From: an uncultured Woeseiaceae bacterium
GTDB lineage: Bacteria; Pseudomonadota; Gammaproteobacteria; Steroidobacterales; Woeseiaceae
Length of the DNA stretch: 40,134 nt
Direction of reading: 5' to 3'
Assembly: GCA_947258485.1 (NCBI GenBank)
Contig: CAMYIS010000263.1
Span: 1 to 40,134, forward strand
Position 1 is the first letter of the stretch. Each line of letters begins with the position of its first letter. A program made the position numbers and the translations under genes. The notes below the pieces were generated by a model. The model searched no databases. It had not been told where the DNA came from and saw nothing but the letters and a program-made list of their open reading frames with translations. Shown here in pieces: positions 8,331 to 17,241 of this stretch.

Positions 8331-9353
8331 ATGGATAACCTGATCTGGGCGGGTATTCTCCTTTGCCTGTGTCACTCCGCCATGTTCTCGGGTCTGAACC
8401 TGGCGTTTTTCAGCCTCAGCCGGCTGCGGCTCGAGGCGGAATCGGCGGCGGGAAACACGGCGGCGAAAAAAGTGCTGGCGTTGCGCGAGGACTCCAATTT
8501 CCTGTTGACGACCATTCTTTGGGGCAACGTCGGTATCAACGTGTTGCTGACCCTGTTGTCGAACTCCGTCATGGCGGGTGTCTCTGCGTTCGCTTTTTCG
8601 ACCGTTGTCATCACGTTCGCCGGCGAGATCATGCCGCAGGCCTATTTCTCGCGTCGGGCGATGATGATGGCGTCGTTGCTGAGTCCCGTGCTGCGATTCT
8701 ACCAGTACGTCCTTTACCCGGTAGCCAGACCGAGCGCATGGATGCTGGACAAGTGGCTCGGGGCAGAGCGCGTGGTCTACCTGCAGGAACAACAGCTCAA
8801 GGGCGTGATCGAGCAGCACATCGTTTCCGATCATGCCGAGATCGACTTTATCGAGGGCAGGGGCGCGCTCAACTTCCTGGACATCGACGACGTGCCGATC
8901 CAGGACGAGGGAGAAACCGTCGACCCGGCAAGCGTTATCGCCATGCCGGTGAAAGTCGACCTTCCGGTATTGCCGCAGGTCGACTCGTTAAAGGACCCGT
9001 TCGTCGTCGACGTCAACGCATCCGGCAGAAAGTGGACGATCATCACCGACAACGACGGTAAACCGCAGCTGCTGCTTGATGCCGATTCCTACCTGAGAGC
9101 CCTCATGTCCGATCCGGCCAGCGTCGACGCGTATGCGCACTGCCACCGGCCCATCGTGATACGCGACCCGAAGAGTCCGCTGGGTCACGTCATACTCGCA
9201 CTGAAACGGGGCATGCAGGCGAAGAGCGACGCTGCCATAGAGAAAGACATCGTCCTTTTGTGGAGCGACGACCGCAGGCAGGTCATCACCGGCGCGGATC
9301 TGCTCGGCCGGTTGCTGAGCGGCATCGAAGCGGAATTGCCGGCGACGACGTAG
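8331..9353 (+). CDS. CNNM/DUF21 transmembrane-domain protein (CorC/HlyC-like), weak CBS region
   Basis: This 340-residue protein starts with a DUF21 (CNNM) membrane domain. The N-terminal helix WAGILLCLCHSAMFSGLNLAFF carries the family's small-residue SGLNLAFFSLS pattern and is followed by LRLEAESAAGN and AKKVLAL. Further helices include TILWGNVGINVLLTLLSN and VVITFAGEIMPQAYF. The GEIMPQ segment is a hallmark of the family, which is linked to Mg2+/Co2+ transport. The cytoplasmic half (about 190-335) occupies the place of a CBS pair but lacks the usual CBS signatures, and the C-terminal CorC_HlyC domain is missing, so the protein is shorter than the usual 420-440 residues. It follows the cation ATPase by 140 bases on the same strand, suggesting a shared ion-homeostasis theme, though not proven co-transcription. 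Confidence 0.85.
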   Translation: MDNLIWAGILLCLCHSAMFSGLNLAFFSLSRLRLEAESAAGNTAAKKVLALREDSNFLLTTILWGNVGINVLLTLLSNSVMAGVSAFAFSTVVITFAGEIMPQAYFSRRAMMMASLLSPVLRFYQYVLYPVARPSAWMLDKWLGAERVVYLQEQQLKGVIEQHIVSDHAEIDFIEGRGALNFLDIDDVPIQDEGETVDPASVIAMPVKVDLPVLPQVDSLKDPFVVDVNASGRKWTIITDNDGKPQLLLDADSYLRALMSDPASVDAYAHCHRPIVIRDPKSPLGHVILALKRGMQAKSDAAIEKDIVLLWSDDRRQVITGADLLGRLLSGIEAELPATT

Positions 9354-9356
9354 ATA

Positions 9357-9375
9357 GGATCAGGTGTCCTGATCC
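9357..9375. terminator. inverted repeat between convergent genes, possible terminator
   Basis: GGATCAGG and CCTGATCC form a perfect 8-bp stem with a TGT loop, four bases after the stop of the DUF21 gene and about 30 bases before the stop of the convergent potassium channel gene. There is no T-run on either side, so intrinsic termination would be weak; the position is what suggests the role. Confidence 0.45.
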
Positions 9376-9405
9376 GGCGTGTCGCCGCTCGTCGACAGCG
9401 ACAGC

Positions 9406-10365
9406 CTACGCCCCTGGATCTGCATGCAGCGCATTGCCGCAATGCGGGCATTTCGCCAGCGTCGCCGACTTGGCCTCTTGCAGCATGCCGTGCAGAAGGC
9501 GCAGGGCTTCGTCGCTGTGCAGGCCCAGTTCCCTGCGCAGTTCCTCCAGTCGCCAGCGGTCAGTTTCGTCAAGCATGCCGTCCTTCATGAGGTTCGCAAT
9601 GTACTGGTTATATTTCTCGCGACGCTCATGGACGTTTGCTGCAAAGCCGGACGCCATGATGCCGGCGGGCAGCGCGATCATACCGATGCCGATCAGGCCG
9701 ATGACGCCACCGAGTATCTTGCCCATCGGCGTAACCGGCACGACGTCGCCATAGCCGACGGTCGTCAGCGTCACTATGGCCCACCACATCGAATCGGGGA
9801 TGCTGCCAAAGACCTCCGGCTGGAAATTGTTCTCCAGCAGGTAAATGCCGCCGGCGGAAGCTACGAGTATCAGGAGCAGCACGACGAAGGCGGCAAGCAA
9901 TGCCTCGGATTCCCGTTGCATGACATCCAGCATGGCGCCGAGCGCCGGCGAGTAGCGGGTCAGCTTGAACAGTCGCAGCAGCCGCAGCACGCGCAGGAAG
10001 CGCAGATCGACCGGCAGGTACAGGCTCAGATAAAACGGCAGGATGGCGATCAGGTCGATGAGCGCGAGCGGGCTCAGGATGTAACGAATCCGGCCGATGA
10101 TCGGGCGGTCGTCTTTGATCTCTTTCAGGTCGATCGAGGACCAGACGCGCACGACGTACTCGATCGTGAACACCACGACCGAGAAAACCTCGAAGTACCA
10201 GAATGCCGCCTCGAACCGCGCGTGAATGCTACCGACGGACTCGAGTATGATGGCAATCACATTGAGGGAAATCAGCAGGATCAGCAGATGATTGAGGATG
10301 CGGCTCTGCCGGTCCGTGTAGTGCCCCTGCTCGAGCAATTCGGCCGCACGTTTGCGTAGGTTCAT
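9406..10365 (-). CDS. voltage-gated-type potassium channel with C-terminal zinc-ribbon stub
   Basis: This 319-residue protein has the six-helix Kv layout. S1 lies at about 27-46, S2-S3 across 55-112, and an S4 segment with repeated arginines (RFLRVLRLLRLFKLTR) at 122-137. S5 is at 156-177, followed by a pore helix and selectivity filter TTVGYGD at 201-207, and S6 (GVIGLIGIGMIALPAGIMASGF) at 220-241. It should form a tetrameric K+-selective channel in the inner membrane. After S6 comes a charged helical tail of about 60 residues, rich in Glu/Arg and probably a coiled-coil or assembly element. It ends with CPHCGNALH at 306-314, which looks like one half of a zinc ribbon. The gene is convergent with the DUF21 gene and upstream shares a 220-bp region with the SDR gene. 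Confidence 0.93.
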   Translation of the reverse strand: MNLRKRAAELLEQGHYTDRQSRILNHLLILLISLNVIAIILESVGSIHARFEAAFWYFEVFSVVVFTIEYVVRVWSSIDLKEIKDDRPIIGRIRYILSPLALIDLIAILPFYLSLYLPVDLRFLRVLRLLRLFKLTRYSPALGAMLDVMQRESEALLAAFVVLLLILVASAGGIYLLENNFQPEVFGSIPDSMWWAIVTLTTVGYGDVVPVTPMGKILGGVIGLIGIGMIALPAGIMASGFAANVHERREKYNQYIANLMKDGMLDETDRWRLEELRRELGLHSDEALRLLHGMLQEAKSATLAKCPHCGNALHADPGA

Positions 10366-10468
10366 TGCAGGTCCCCTTTTTCAAATGTTCACGTCTGTAG
10401 CGTCGCCCGCCCGGGACACGCGATACAGGGGACGAGTGTCGGTAACCGCACAGGGGGGCGCAATACGT

Positions 10469-10540
10469 AATGCTCCAGAAACTGCGGTTCGACCCCGGTT
10501 TTTTAATGCTCCGGAAACTGCGGTTCGACCCCGGTTTTTG
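10469..10540 (+). repeat. two tandem copies of a 36-bp repeat
   Basis: Copies at 10469-10504 and 10505-10540 are each 36 bp and differ at two positions (9 and 36). Each runs AATGCTCC, then A or G, GAAACTGCGG, TTCGACCCCGG and a run of T. They lie in the divergent region between the K+ channel and SDR genes. Related pieces occur at 5361-5386 and, in inverse orientation, at 17117-17130. No transposase or terminal repeats accompany them. Confidence 0.85.
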
Positions 10541-10585
10541 CGGAGCTGATATGCTACGGCGACGTTAAATTACACACTGTTGTCC

Positions 10586-11395
10586 ATGACAGATATTGCG
10601 AACACGATAGTCCTGGTGACCGGTGCCGGCGGCGGCTTCGGTCGGCACATGGTGCGCCAATTTCGTGCTGCCGGCGCGAAGCTGATACTGACTGATGTTA
10701 CCGATGGCGCGCTGCGCGCCGTTTCTGATGACGCCGGCGACGACCTTGTCGCCGCGATTGCCACCGACCTCGCCACAGAGGAAGGCTGCGCCGCCGTCGC
10801 TGAAGTTTGCAGGTCCCGTAACGTCGTACCCGATATCCTGGTCAACAATGCGGGTATTGGTGTCGCCGGGCGGCTGGACCATGTTCCGAGAGACAGCTGG
10901 GAAACCCTCATGCAGCTCAACCTGCTCGCGCCGATGCGGCTGTCCAGCGTGTTTCTTCCGGGCATGATCGAACGCGGCAGCGGACACATCGTCAACATAT
11001 CGTCGCTTGCCGGGTGGGTCGGCGCCAAGGGGCTGTCCTCATACTGTGCGTCGAAGTATGGGTTGCGCGGATTCGGTGTATCGCTGGCAGGCGATCTGGA
11101 GGGCACCGGCGTTCATGTGACCAACGTCTACCCGTGTTTCAGCCGGACCGCGATTCTCGACTCTCCACAATACGGCTACGAGGAGCGGCGGACCGTACCG
11201 GAATACCTGATCTCGGAACCCTCGGACGTCGTTGCACGGATAATCAAGGGCGTCCGCGGCAACAAGCTTCATGTCTTCCCGGACAAGCACGCGCGTCTAA
11301 TGCATTACATCAGCCGGTTCGCACCTTGGCTCGTGCCGGTGCTCGACCGCCGCATGCAAAACGAGTCGATCGAGGCGGCCAGGACGGCAAACTGA
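10586..11395 (+). CDS. short-chain dehydrogenase/reductase (SDR, classical)
   Basis: This 269-residue cytoplasmic NAD(P)-dependent oxidoreductase has a Rossmann fold. The nucleotide-binding glycine motif TGAGGGFG is at 12-19, NNAG at 87-90, the catalytic serine in NISS (139-140), and YCASK at 153-157 supplies the Tyr and Lys of the triad. The C-terminal part (YPCFSRTAILDSP, then a late helical region near HYISRFAPWLVPVLD) matches classical SDRs acting on lipid-like or ketone substrates; the substrate cannot be named. ATG 10586 is preferred; a TTG two codons upstream (10580) is also in frame, and no clear ribosome site distinguishes them. The 36-bp repeat pair ends 45 bases upstream. The next gene on the strand starts 173 bases after the stop, so the gene is probably monocistronic. 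Confidence 0.9.
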   Translation: MTDIANTIVLVTGAGGGFGRHMVRQFRAAGAKLILTDVTDGALRAVSDDAGDDLVAAIATDLATEEGCAAVAEVCRSRNVVPDILVNNAGIGVAGRLDHVPRDSWETLMQLNLLAPMRLSSVFLPGMIERGSGHIVNISSLAGWVGAKGLSSYCASKYGLRGFGVSLAGDLEGTGVHVTNVYPCFSRTAILDSPQYGYEERRTVPEYLISEPSDVVARIIKGVRGNKLHVFPDKHARLMHYISRFAPWLVPVLDRRMQNESIEAARTAN

Positions 11396-11568
11396 TTCCA
11401 ACTACGGCGCGTAAATGATAGGTTATTCGGTGAAATCGGGATCGAACGCCGCATAACGCAATCAGATGGCGGACCAAGATTCCATGGTCGAACAAAAAGT
11501 TTCAGATGAAACAATAACGACCAACGCCTTCGTGAAGGCTTCAATTCATTATTTTGGGGGAGATAATC

Positions 11569-14265
11569 ATGCGCAAAACCATGCTTGCTGCGTCCGCACT
11601 GTTTTTGATCGTCGGGCTGCCGACTGGTGCGCCGGCCCAGGACAACCAACAGGAAGGCTCTCTACTTGAAGAGATCGTCACGACCGGCTCCTATATCCGC
11701 CGGAAGACCCAGTTCGACTCGCCGTCGCCGATCGAGATCATCGGAGCCGACGATATCGCGGCCACGGGCGCGAAGAATATTGGGGACATCGCGCAGACGC
11801 TGACGATCAACACGGGCTCGGAGAATAACCCGGATGCGTTCACGCAGAATTCGACCACCGGCTCCTCGAACTTCAACCTGCGCGGACTCGGCGTCTCCTC
11901 GACGCTGGTGCTGCTGAACGGGCAGCGCCAGGTACTGATGGGTCTGCCGACGAATTCGGGCCTGAACTTCGTGGACACGAGCTCCCTCGTGCCAATGATC
12001 GCAGTGGCGAGTATCGAGATCCTGAAGGACGGCGCAGCCGCGCTCTACGGTTCCGATGCAGTCGCCGGCGTGGTGAACTTCAAAACGCGTGATGATTTCG
12101 AGGGACTGGAACTGTCCGGCGACTATCAGTATGTCGCCGACGAGGGCGACTCCAGCGAGTTCGTGGTGCAGGCGTTGATGGGCGCCCAGGGCGATCGCGG
12201 CAGCCTGATCGCGGCCATGAGCTACACCGAGCGCACCCCGCTCACGACACTAGAGAAGCGCTTGAGCCGTCCGATCGACGACGCCAGCGTCCTCGGCATG
12301 CCCGGCTCCTATTTCGGCGTCCCCGGCATACCGCCGGGCGTACCGCTTATCGACCCGACGGGCTGCGAGTCTGTCGGTGGCATCCCCGCCCAGCTGGCGC
12401 CCACACTGAGCCCGCTGATCGGCTTCTGTCAGTTTGATTTCGGTGATTACTTCAACTTGATCCCCGACGAGACCCGCTTTAGCGGCTTCGCGCGCGGCAC
12501 GTTCGACATAGTGGATAACGTGCAACTTACCGGCGAATTCGGCTACGGTCGCAACCGCGTGATCCGCGGCAACTCGCCGACATTCCCGATCCTCACGTTT
12601 CCGACAGTACCGGCCTCGAACCCGGGCAATCCCTTCGGTGTCCCGGTCGCATTCTTCGGTCGCGCTATTGGCAACGGCGGCGAGGTGTCCAACAGCTTCA
12701 ACGAGCTCAACACCTGGCGCGGTTCGGTGGGGCTGAGCGGCGATCTTGCCAACGACTGGTACTGGGAGATGACGTACGTTGGCGCCAAGAATGAGTCCGT
12801 GAACGACACGCGCGACACGCTGGCGCAGGAGTTTCAGGACGCGCTGAACGGCTTCGGTGGCGTGGACTGCAGCGGCCCCACGAATCCCGCGACTCTGCCA
12901 GGTGTTGGTGCCTGCGAATATTTCAACCCGTTCGCGACCAATTTCTCGGTGCTGCCGAATTCCCAGAACGTCCTGGACAGCATTTTCGCGCGCCAGGTCC
13001 TCGACACAACCTCGGAGTTGCAGAGTGCGCAGGCCGTCCTTACCGGCGATATCTTCGAGATGGCGTCGGGCCCGGTAGGTCTCGCCTTCGGCGCCGCTTA
13101 CCGTCAGGAAAAGCTTAGCCACGACTACAACTCGCTCGCGAATCAGGATCGCTTCGCATTCGTCATTGGCAACCCGGATTTCTTCGATGTCCGTGACGTG
13201 ACCTCCGTGTTCGCGGAAGTGGCGGTGCCGCTTGCCGAGAGGCTGGACCTGCAGCTCGCGGTGCGCTACGAGGACTACGGCGGCTCCGTGGGCAACTCCA
13301 CCGACCCGAAGGTAGCGTTGATCTATAGTGCGACCGATAACCTCACACTGCGCGGCTCTTTCTCAACGGCATTCCGCGCACCGTCCCTGTTCCAGAGCTC
13401 CGGTGGCAGCACCTCCCTGAATCAGGTGAGCGATCCGCTGAATCCCGGCGGAGCATTCTTCGCCTCTATCCGCTCCTCGGCCAATCCCAGCCTCGTGCCG
13501 GAGGAGTCCGATGCCTATAACCTGGGCACCTCCTTCACGCTGGGCGAAAACCTGGAGATCGACCTGGATTACTGGCGCTTCGAGTTCACCGACGTGATCA
13601 TCCAGGAGAGCTTCCAGGCCGTGATCAACGCGGATCCGAGCGATACGACGCGGGTCGTGCGTGCGGCCGGTCCGGGCACCCCGATCATCCAGGTAAACGT
13701 CGGCTTCGTGAATGCGAGTTCCGTGGAGACCGACGGCATCGACTTCAAGGTGCGCTACAACTGGGATACGGGCCTCGGGACTTTCCAGCCTTTCGTCGAG
13801 GGTACGTACATACTGTCCTACGACCTGCAAGACCCGCAGGCGGGCAGCGTGGACGGTGCCGGCCTGCGCAATTTCAACAATTTCGGAACCTCCACGCCGG
13901 AGCTCCGCTTCAATGCCGGCTTCGGCTGGCTTAACGGTGCGCACGCGGCGAACCTGTTCGTGCGTTATATCGATGGTTACGACGACGATCAGAACTGTTC
14001 CGATGGCACCGGGAGCAGCGGCGGCTCCTGTCCTGCGGGCGTCAGTTTCTTCGAGGTCGAGGACCACGTCACGGTCGATGCCCAGTACTCGCTGGATCTG
14101 CCGACGCTGACCGGCAGAGATTATCTGCCCACACTGACCGTCGGCGGCATCAACCTGACGGGCGAGGACCCACCGCAGCTGTTCACGAACGGCGGTTTCG
14201 ACTCCAAGGTGCATGACCCGCGCGGACGCATGGTTTATGTACGCGCCGTGGTCTCGTTCGAATAG
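11569..14265 (+). CDS. TonB-dependent outer-membrane receptor
   Basis: This 898-residue receptor uses ATG 11569, preceded by GGGGGAG six bases upstream. It has a signal peptide (1-24, ending GAPAQ) and a TonB-box-like segment LLEEIVTTGSYIRR. The plug domain (about 45-165) contains FNLRGLGVSSTLVLLNGQR and IEILKDGAAALYGSDAVAGVVNF. A long 22-strand-type barrel follows, rich in aromatic and acidic turns, with the TonB-receptor motif LRGSFSTAFRAPSLFQ in the middle and a C-terminal strand ending RMVYVRAVVSFE, whose last residues fit BAM recognition. It should import a scarce ligand in a TonB/proton-motive-force-dependent way. The VTTGSYIRR style is common in receptors of oligotrophic proteobacteria that take up glycans or peptides. 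No substrate-specific enzyme lies beside it, so the ligand is unknown. Confidence 0.95.
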   Translation: MRKTMLAASALFLIVGLPTGAPAQDNQQEGSLLEEIVTTGSYIRRKTQFDSPSPIEIIGADDIAATGAKNIGDIAQTLTINTGSENNPDAFTQNSTTGSSNFNLRGLGVSSTLVLLNGQRQVLMGLPTNSGLNFVDTSSLVPMIAVASIEILKDGAAALYGSDAVAGVVNFKTRDDFEGLELSGDYQYVADEGDSSEFVVQALMGAQGDRGSLIAAMSYTERTPLTTLEKRLSRPIDDASVLGMPGSYFGVPGIPPGVPLIDPTGCESVGGIPAQLAPTLSPLIGFCQFDFGDYFNLIPDETRFSGFARGTFDIVDNVQLTGEFGYGRNRVIRGNSPTFPILTFPTVPASNPGNPFGVPVAFFGRAIGNGGEVSNSFNELNTWRGSVGLSGDLANDWYWEMTYVGAKNESVNDTRDTLAQEFQDALNGFGGVDCSGPTNPATLPGVGACEYFNPFATNFSVLPNSQNVLDSIFARQVLDTTSELQSAQAVLTGDIFEMASGPVGLAFGAAYRQEKLSHDYNSLANQDRFAFVIGNPDFFDVRDVTSVFAEVAVPLAERLDLQLAVRYEDYGGSVGNSTDPKVALIYSATDNLTLRGSFSTAFRAPSLFQSSGGSTSLNQVSDPLNPGGAFFASIRSSANPSLVPEESDAYNLGTSFTLGENLEIDLDYWRFEFTDVIIQESFQAVINADPSDTTRVVRAAGPGTPIIQVNVGFVNASSVETDGIDFKVRYNWDTGLGTFQPFVEGTYILSYDLQDPQAGSVDGAGLRNFNNFGTSTPELRFNAGFGWLNGAHAANLFVRYIDGYDDDQNCSDGTGSSGGSCPAGVSFFEVEDHVTVDAQYSLDLPTLTGRDYLPTLTVGGINLTGEDPPQLFTNGGFDSKVHDPRGRMVYVRAVVSFE

Positions 14266-14290
14266 GGCGTAAGGCAACCGTAGAGCTGCA

Positions 14291-14316
14291 AGCCGTCGGC
14301 CTTCGGGCCGGCGGCT
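14291..14316. terminator. convergent hairpin terminator after the TonB receptor gene
   Basis: An 11-bp stem (AGCCGTCGGCC / GGCCGGCGGCT, one G-T pair) with a TTCG tetraloop begins 25 bases after the receptor stop and is followed by TATTTAT on the plus strand. It abuts the stop codon of the convergent DUF3422 gene (14316-14318), so it may serve both genes. The UUCG loop and strong stem are typical of intrinsic terminators. Confidence 0.8.
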
Positions 14317-15605
14317 TATTTATCCGCCTCGCGGGATATCTTAGCTCGCAGGCGATGTATCCCGAGGAACGCCAGAACGGCAACAACCGGGATGCTTGCC
14401 GCCGTTACGATCGTGAGATTCATCGGCACGCCCATAGACTCAACACCCTTCGCCATCGTGCCGACCAGTCCGACGACATAGTAGGTCACCGCCGCAACTG
14501 ACAGTCCCTCTATGGTCGCCTGCAAACGCAATTGCGTTTTGGCGCGCCGGTTCATCGATTCCAGCAGCGACTGGTTCTGCTGCTGACGCGAGATGTCGAT
14601 ACGCGTCGACAACAGCTTGGTCGCACGTGCCATTTGTTCGAGCACCGATCGCTGCCGCTGCGATACCGCGCGATACGTTTTTACGGCGGGCGTCAGTCGT
14701 CGAGTTGTAAACTCGGCAAAGGTCTGCACACCGTGAATGCGGGTCTCCCGCAGTTCATTAATACGTTGCAGGACGATCTCGTAATACGCATCCGATGCGG
14801 CAAAACGATAGTTGCTGCGCTGGTGGCGCGCCTGGCTGCTTGCCGAAAGCCGCGTCAGTCTCTCTAGCCAGTCCTGCTCGTGATGCGATTCGGCGTCGAC
14901 CAGCGCATTGCCAATAGCTGCGAGCTCCGCCTCGTCTTCGTCGAGGGCTGGGGACAGCTCGCGCGCCAGTGGCAGCGCCAGCAGCGCCATCATCCGGTAC
15001 GTCTCGAGTTCGAGCAGTCGTTGCATCACGCGGCCGGATTGCTGCCCGGACATGTCCTCGTTGACGAGCAGCAAGCGGCTGAAGCCATCTTCATGAATGC
15101 GGAAATCGGTCAGCGCGACGGCGCTGTTATCGGCAATGCGTGAACCAATCACGGTGTTGCCGTTAAAATAATCCGCGCTGAGTTCATCGATAGACTTGGT
15201 GCGTGCCTCTGGGCCGATCACCTGCGCTTTGACACCGACCAGCACCTCGCCTTGCATTTCCTCGAGCCAGTCCTCCGGAATGCACTTGCCCTGCCAGTCG
15301 GTGGCGGCATCGCCGGCAACGAACGTGTAGCGATTATATTCGGTGTGCCTTTCCCAGCGCAGCCGTCGATCGTCAAGTGTCGTCGTAAAATGATTGGTGA
15401 CCCGATCAGGGCGTTCCTTGCCGAAGCGGCGCAACAGGTCGCCGAGCAGATCTTTGCCTTCACCGCTCAGCGGATCGCGCTTTGGTAACCGCGCTATGTA
15501 GCAAATGCTGCTCGGCGTATGCAGAGTGTCGGGTGGGCGCGCGTGCACCTCGTCATTGAGTTCACGGCGCCACACATGTTCAACGGACGGCTTGATTTGT
15601 GGCAT
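14316..15605 (-). CDS. DUF3422 family membrane-anchored protein
   Basis: This 429-residue protein matches the DUF3422 layout. A soluble N-terminal part carries ELNDEVHARPPDTL, VTNHFTTTLDDRRLRWERHTEYNRYTFV and the acidic TDFRIHEDGFSRLLLV. A helical region follows, with RLSASSQARHQRSNYRFAASDAYYEIVLQRINELRE. Two C-terminal membrane helices (about 368-389 and 397-418) are followed by a basic tail. The orientation should leave the large N-terminal domain in the cytoplasm. DUF3422 has no established reaction that I know of. The stop codon touches the shared terminator; the upstream MATE gene ends 69 bases before the start on the same strand, so the two may form one transcript. Confidence 0.88.
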   Translation of the reverse strand: MPQIKPSVEHVWRRELNDEVHARPPDTLHTPSSICYIARLPKRDPLSGEGKDLLGDLLRRFGKERPDRVTNHFTTTLDDRRLRWERHTEYNRYTFVAGDAATDWQGKCIPEDWLEEMQGEVLVGVKAQVIGPEARTKSIDELSADYFNGNTVIGSRIADNSAVALTDFRIHEDGFSRLLLVNEDMSGQQSGRVMQRLLELETYRMMALLALPLARELSPALDEDEAELAAIGNALVDAESHHEQDWLERLTRLSASSQARHQRSNYRFAASDAYYEIVLQRINELRETRIHGVQTFAEFTTRRLTPAVKTYRAVSQRQRSVLEQMARATKLLSTRIDISRQQQNQSLLESMNRRAKTQLRLQATIEGLSVAAVTYYVVGLVGTMAKGVESMGVPMNLTIVTAASIPVVAVLAFLGIHRLRAKISREADK

Positions 15606-15674
15606 TCGTGAATTCTACACGCGGACCCGGCAATGTGCTTTTGTCATGGATGCAGCGATCTTCAAAAAACAATT

Positions 15675-17054
15675 CTATTCGGCCATCACCGTTTCCAGCA
15701 CCTCCGGGTCCCGCCAGCGTCCGCTTCTTAGGCGTAGCGCATAAACCAGGGCAATGGCGAGAACCAGCGCTACAAAAGCCATCCACGACACCTTCGGACT
15801 GAGTTCGAACACCCTTATGATGAAGAACTGAGCGACGAGCATCGCCCAGTGCAGGGATACCGAGGCGACCATGAGCCAGCGGGTGTCCCCTGCGCCTCGC
15901 AGGATACCGCCGGACACGAGTATTACTGCATCAGCCATCACGTAGCTCGACAGGCCTATCATCATGAACGCAGACAGTTCCCGAATGGCGGAAAAATCAC
16001 CGCTCGGCGGCGCGAACACCTCGACGAGCGGATATCGATGCGTGATGTAAACGACCGCGAGCACCGCAGAATAGGCAAAAGCGACAGCGAACGCGGCGGT
16101 CATGACTTCGTTGACGCGCGTCATGTCTCGTGCGCCGACGAAGCGGCCGATCAGGCTGATGACACCCACATTGAGGCCAATCATTGGAACGAAGGAAAGA
16201 ATATCCCAGTTGAACACGATGGCAGCCGCGGCGCCCTCGGCAACGCCATAGGACTGGAACATGAGCAAGAACAGGTTGAATGCTGCCACGTTCAGGAACA
16301 GTTCCAGCCCGGATGGAAAACCGAGACGCCAGAAGCGTCGCAGGATCTTCAGGTCGAGAGAAAACGAGCGCTGCACACCGAACGTGTCGCGGTGCTCCTT
16401 ACGAAAATAGAACGCGACAAAGAGCAGGAAGGCGAGGACCGTGGCGACAACGGTAGAGATACCGGCACCGACGATTCCCAGTGCAGGAAAACCCAGTTTT
16501 CCGAACACCATCACGTAGCAGAGTGGCACATTGATGACGAGGCCGAACACGTCGCAAATCATGACCACGTGGGTCCGGCCGATGCCGGCAAAGTACGACG
16601 AGATGCAGACCTTGGCCAGCGTGACAAGCACGCCGGACATCAGGATCAGGTAGTAGGTGCGCTCCAGCTCGACCTGCGCCGGCTCATGCCCCATGCCCTC
16701 GAAAATTCCGGCGACCAGAAACGTAATCAGCGTCAGAAAAGGCGCGCTCATCAGGGTCATGATCATGCCCTGGGTAACGACTTTTGGGCATTTCTCCGGC
16801 TCGCCTGCGCCCAGATACTGTGCGGCCAGCGCGTTTGCGTAGGCGAACAGTCCAATGAAAAAACAAAACGAAAAGAACGACGCCACACCGCCACCCAGCG
16901 CCGCCGCCATGTGAGCGGGATCGATTTGTGACATGAAGTAGCGGTCGGTAAAAATCATCACTGCGAAGGTGCCCTGCGATACCACCATGGGCAGGGCAAG
17001 CCGCAGCAACTCGACCATCGTTTGCCGGTTGAAATTGCGGAAAAGTGACAGCAT
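15675..17054 (-). CDS. MATE family multidrug/cation antiporter
   Basis: The 459-residue protein has about 12 hydrophobic segments in two homologous halves, the normal size and layout of MATE exporters, which use Na+ or H+ gradients to expel cationic drugs or metabolites across the inner membrane. Family features include LALPMVVSQGTFAVMIFTDRYF in the first helix, YFAGIGRTHVVMICDVFGLVINVPLCYVMVFG in the middle, GFPSGLELFLN opening the second half, and GGILRGAGDTRWLMVAS near the end. The start ATG at 17052-17054 faces the SRPBCC gene across 187 bases. It lies upstream of the DUF3422 gene on the same strand. Substrate unknown. Confidence 0.93.
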   Translation of the reverse strand: MLSLFRNFNRQTMVELLRLALPMVVSQGTFAVMIFTDRYFMSQIDPAHMAAALGGGVASFFSFCFFIGLFAYANALAAQYLGAGEPEKCPKVVTQGMIMTLMSAPFLTLITFLVAGIFEGMGHEPAQVELERTYYLILMSGVLVTLAKVCISSYFAGIGRTHVVMICDVFGLVINVPLCYVMVFGKLGFPALGIVGAGISTVVATVLAFLLFVAFYFRKEHRDTFGVQRSFSLDLKILRRFWRLGFPSGLELFLNVAAFNLFLLMFQSYGVAEGAAAAIVFNWDILSFVPMIGLNVGVISLIGRFVGARDMTRVNEVMTAAFAVAFAYSAVLAVVYITHRYPLVEVFAPPSGDFSAIRELSAFMMIGLSSYVMADAVILVSGGILRGAGDTRWLMVASVSLHWAMLVAQFFIIRVFELSPKVSWMAFVALVLAIALVYALRLRSGRWRDPEVLETVMAE

Positions 17055-17116
17055 AGATCCTTGCGACGTAAGTACTAACCAGGGCAGGCAAGTCTACCCA
17101 CTACGCGAGAAACCGG

Positions 17117-17130
17117 AAACCGGGGTCGAA
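17117..17130 (-). repeat. 14-bp core of the dispersed repeat, inverse orientation
   Basis: AAACCGGGGTCGAA is the exact reverse complement of TTCGACCCCGGTTT, the 3' core of both 36-bp copies at 10469-10540. It lies in the divergent gap between the MATE and SRPBCC genes, again intergenic. Fourteen matching bases alone could be chance, but the intergenic position supports membership in the same family. Confidence 0.4.
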
Positions 17131-17241
17131 TCGACCGGTAACATGACCAAGGATACAGTGAGCCCTATACAACGCAAGACCGGTGGTATTGTGACGCCGT
17201 TATGGCCGTTGCACGTAGTTTTACAGTGAGGCATCAATACA

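Noticed and set aside
9379-10359. A 326-codon plus-strand frame opposite the K+ channel
   Set aside because: Gln/Asp/Arg-rich shadow of a gene with an intact TVGYGD filter; no ribosome site and no domain.
10480-10540. GGTTCGA strings resembling the T-arm of a tRNA
   Set aside because: The flanking bases do not pair into a T-stem and no acceptor, D or anticodon arm can be drawn; the strings belong to the 36-bp repeat.
12250-13122. Minus-strand frames inside the TonB receptor gene
   Set aside because: The receptor frame is continuous from signal peptide to last barrel strand; the opposite frames are Arg/His-rich shadows.
15849-16931. A 360-codon plus-strand frame opposite the MATE gene
   Set aside because: Composition is that of an antisense shadow of membrane helices (His/Gln/Arg-rich) and no family features are seen.
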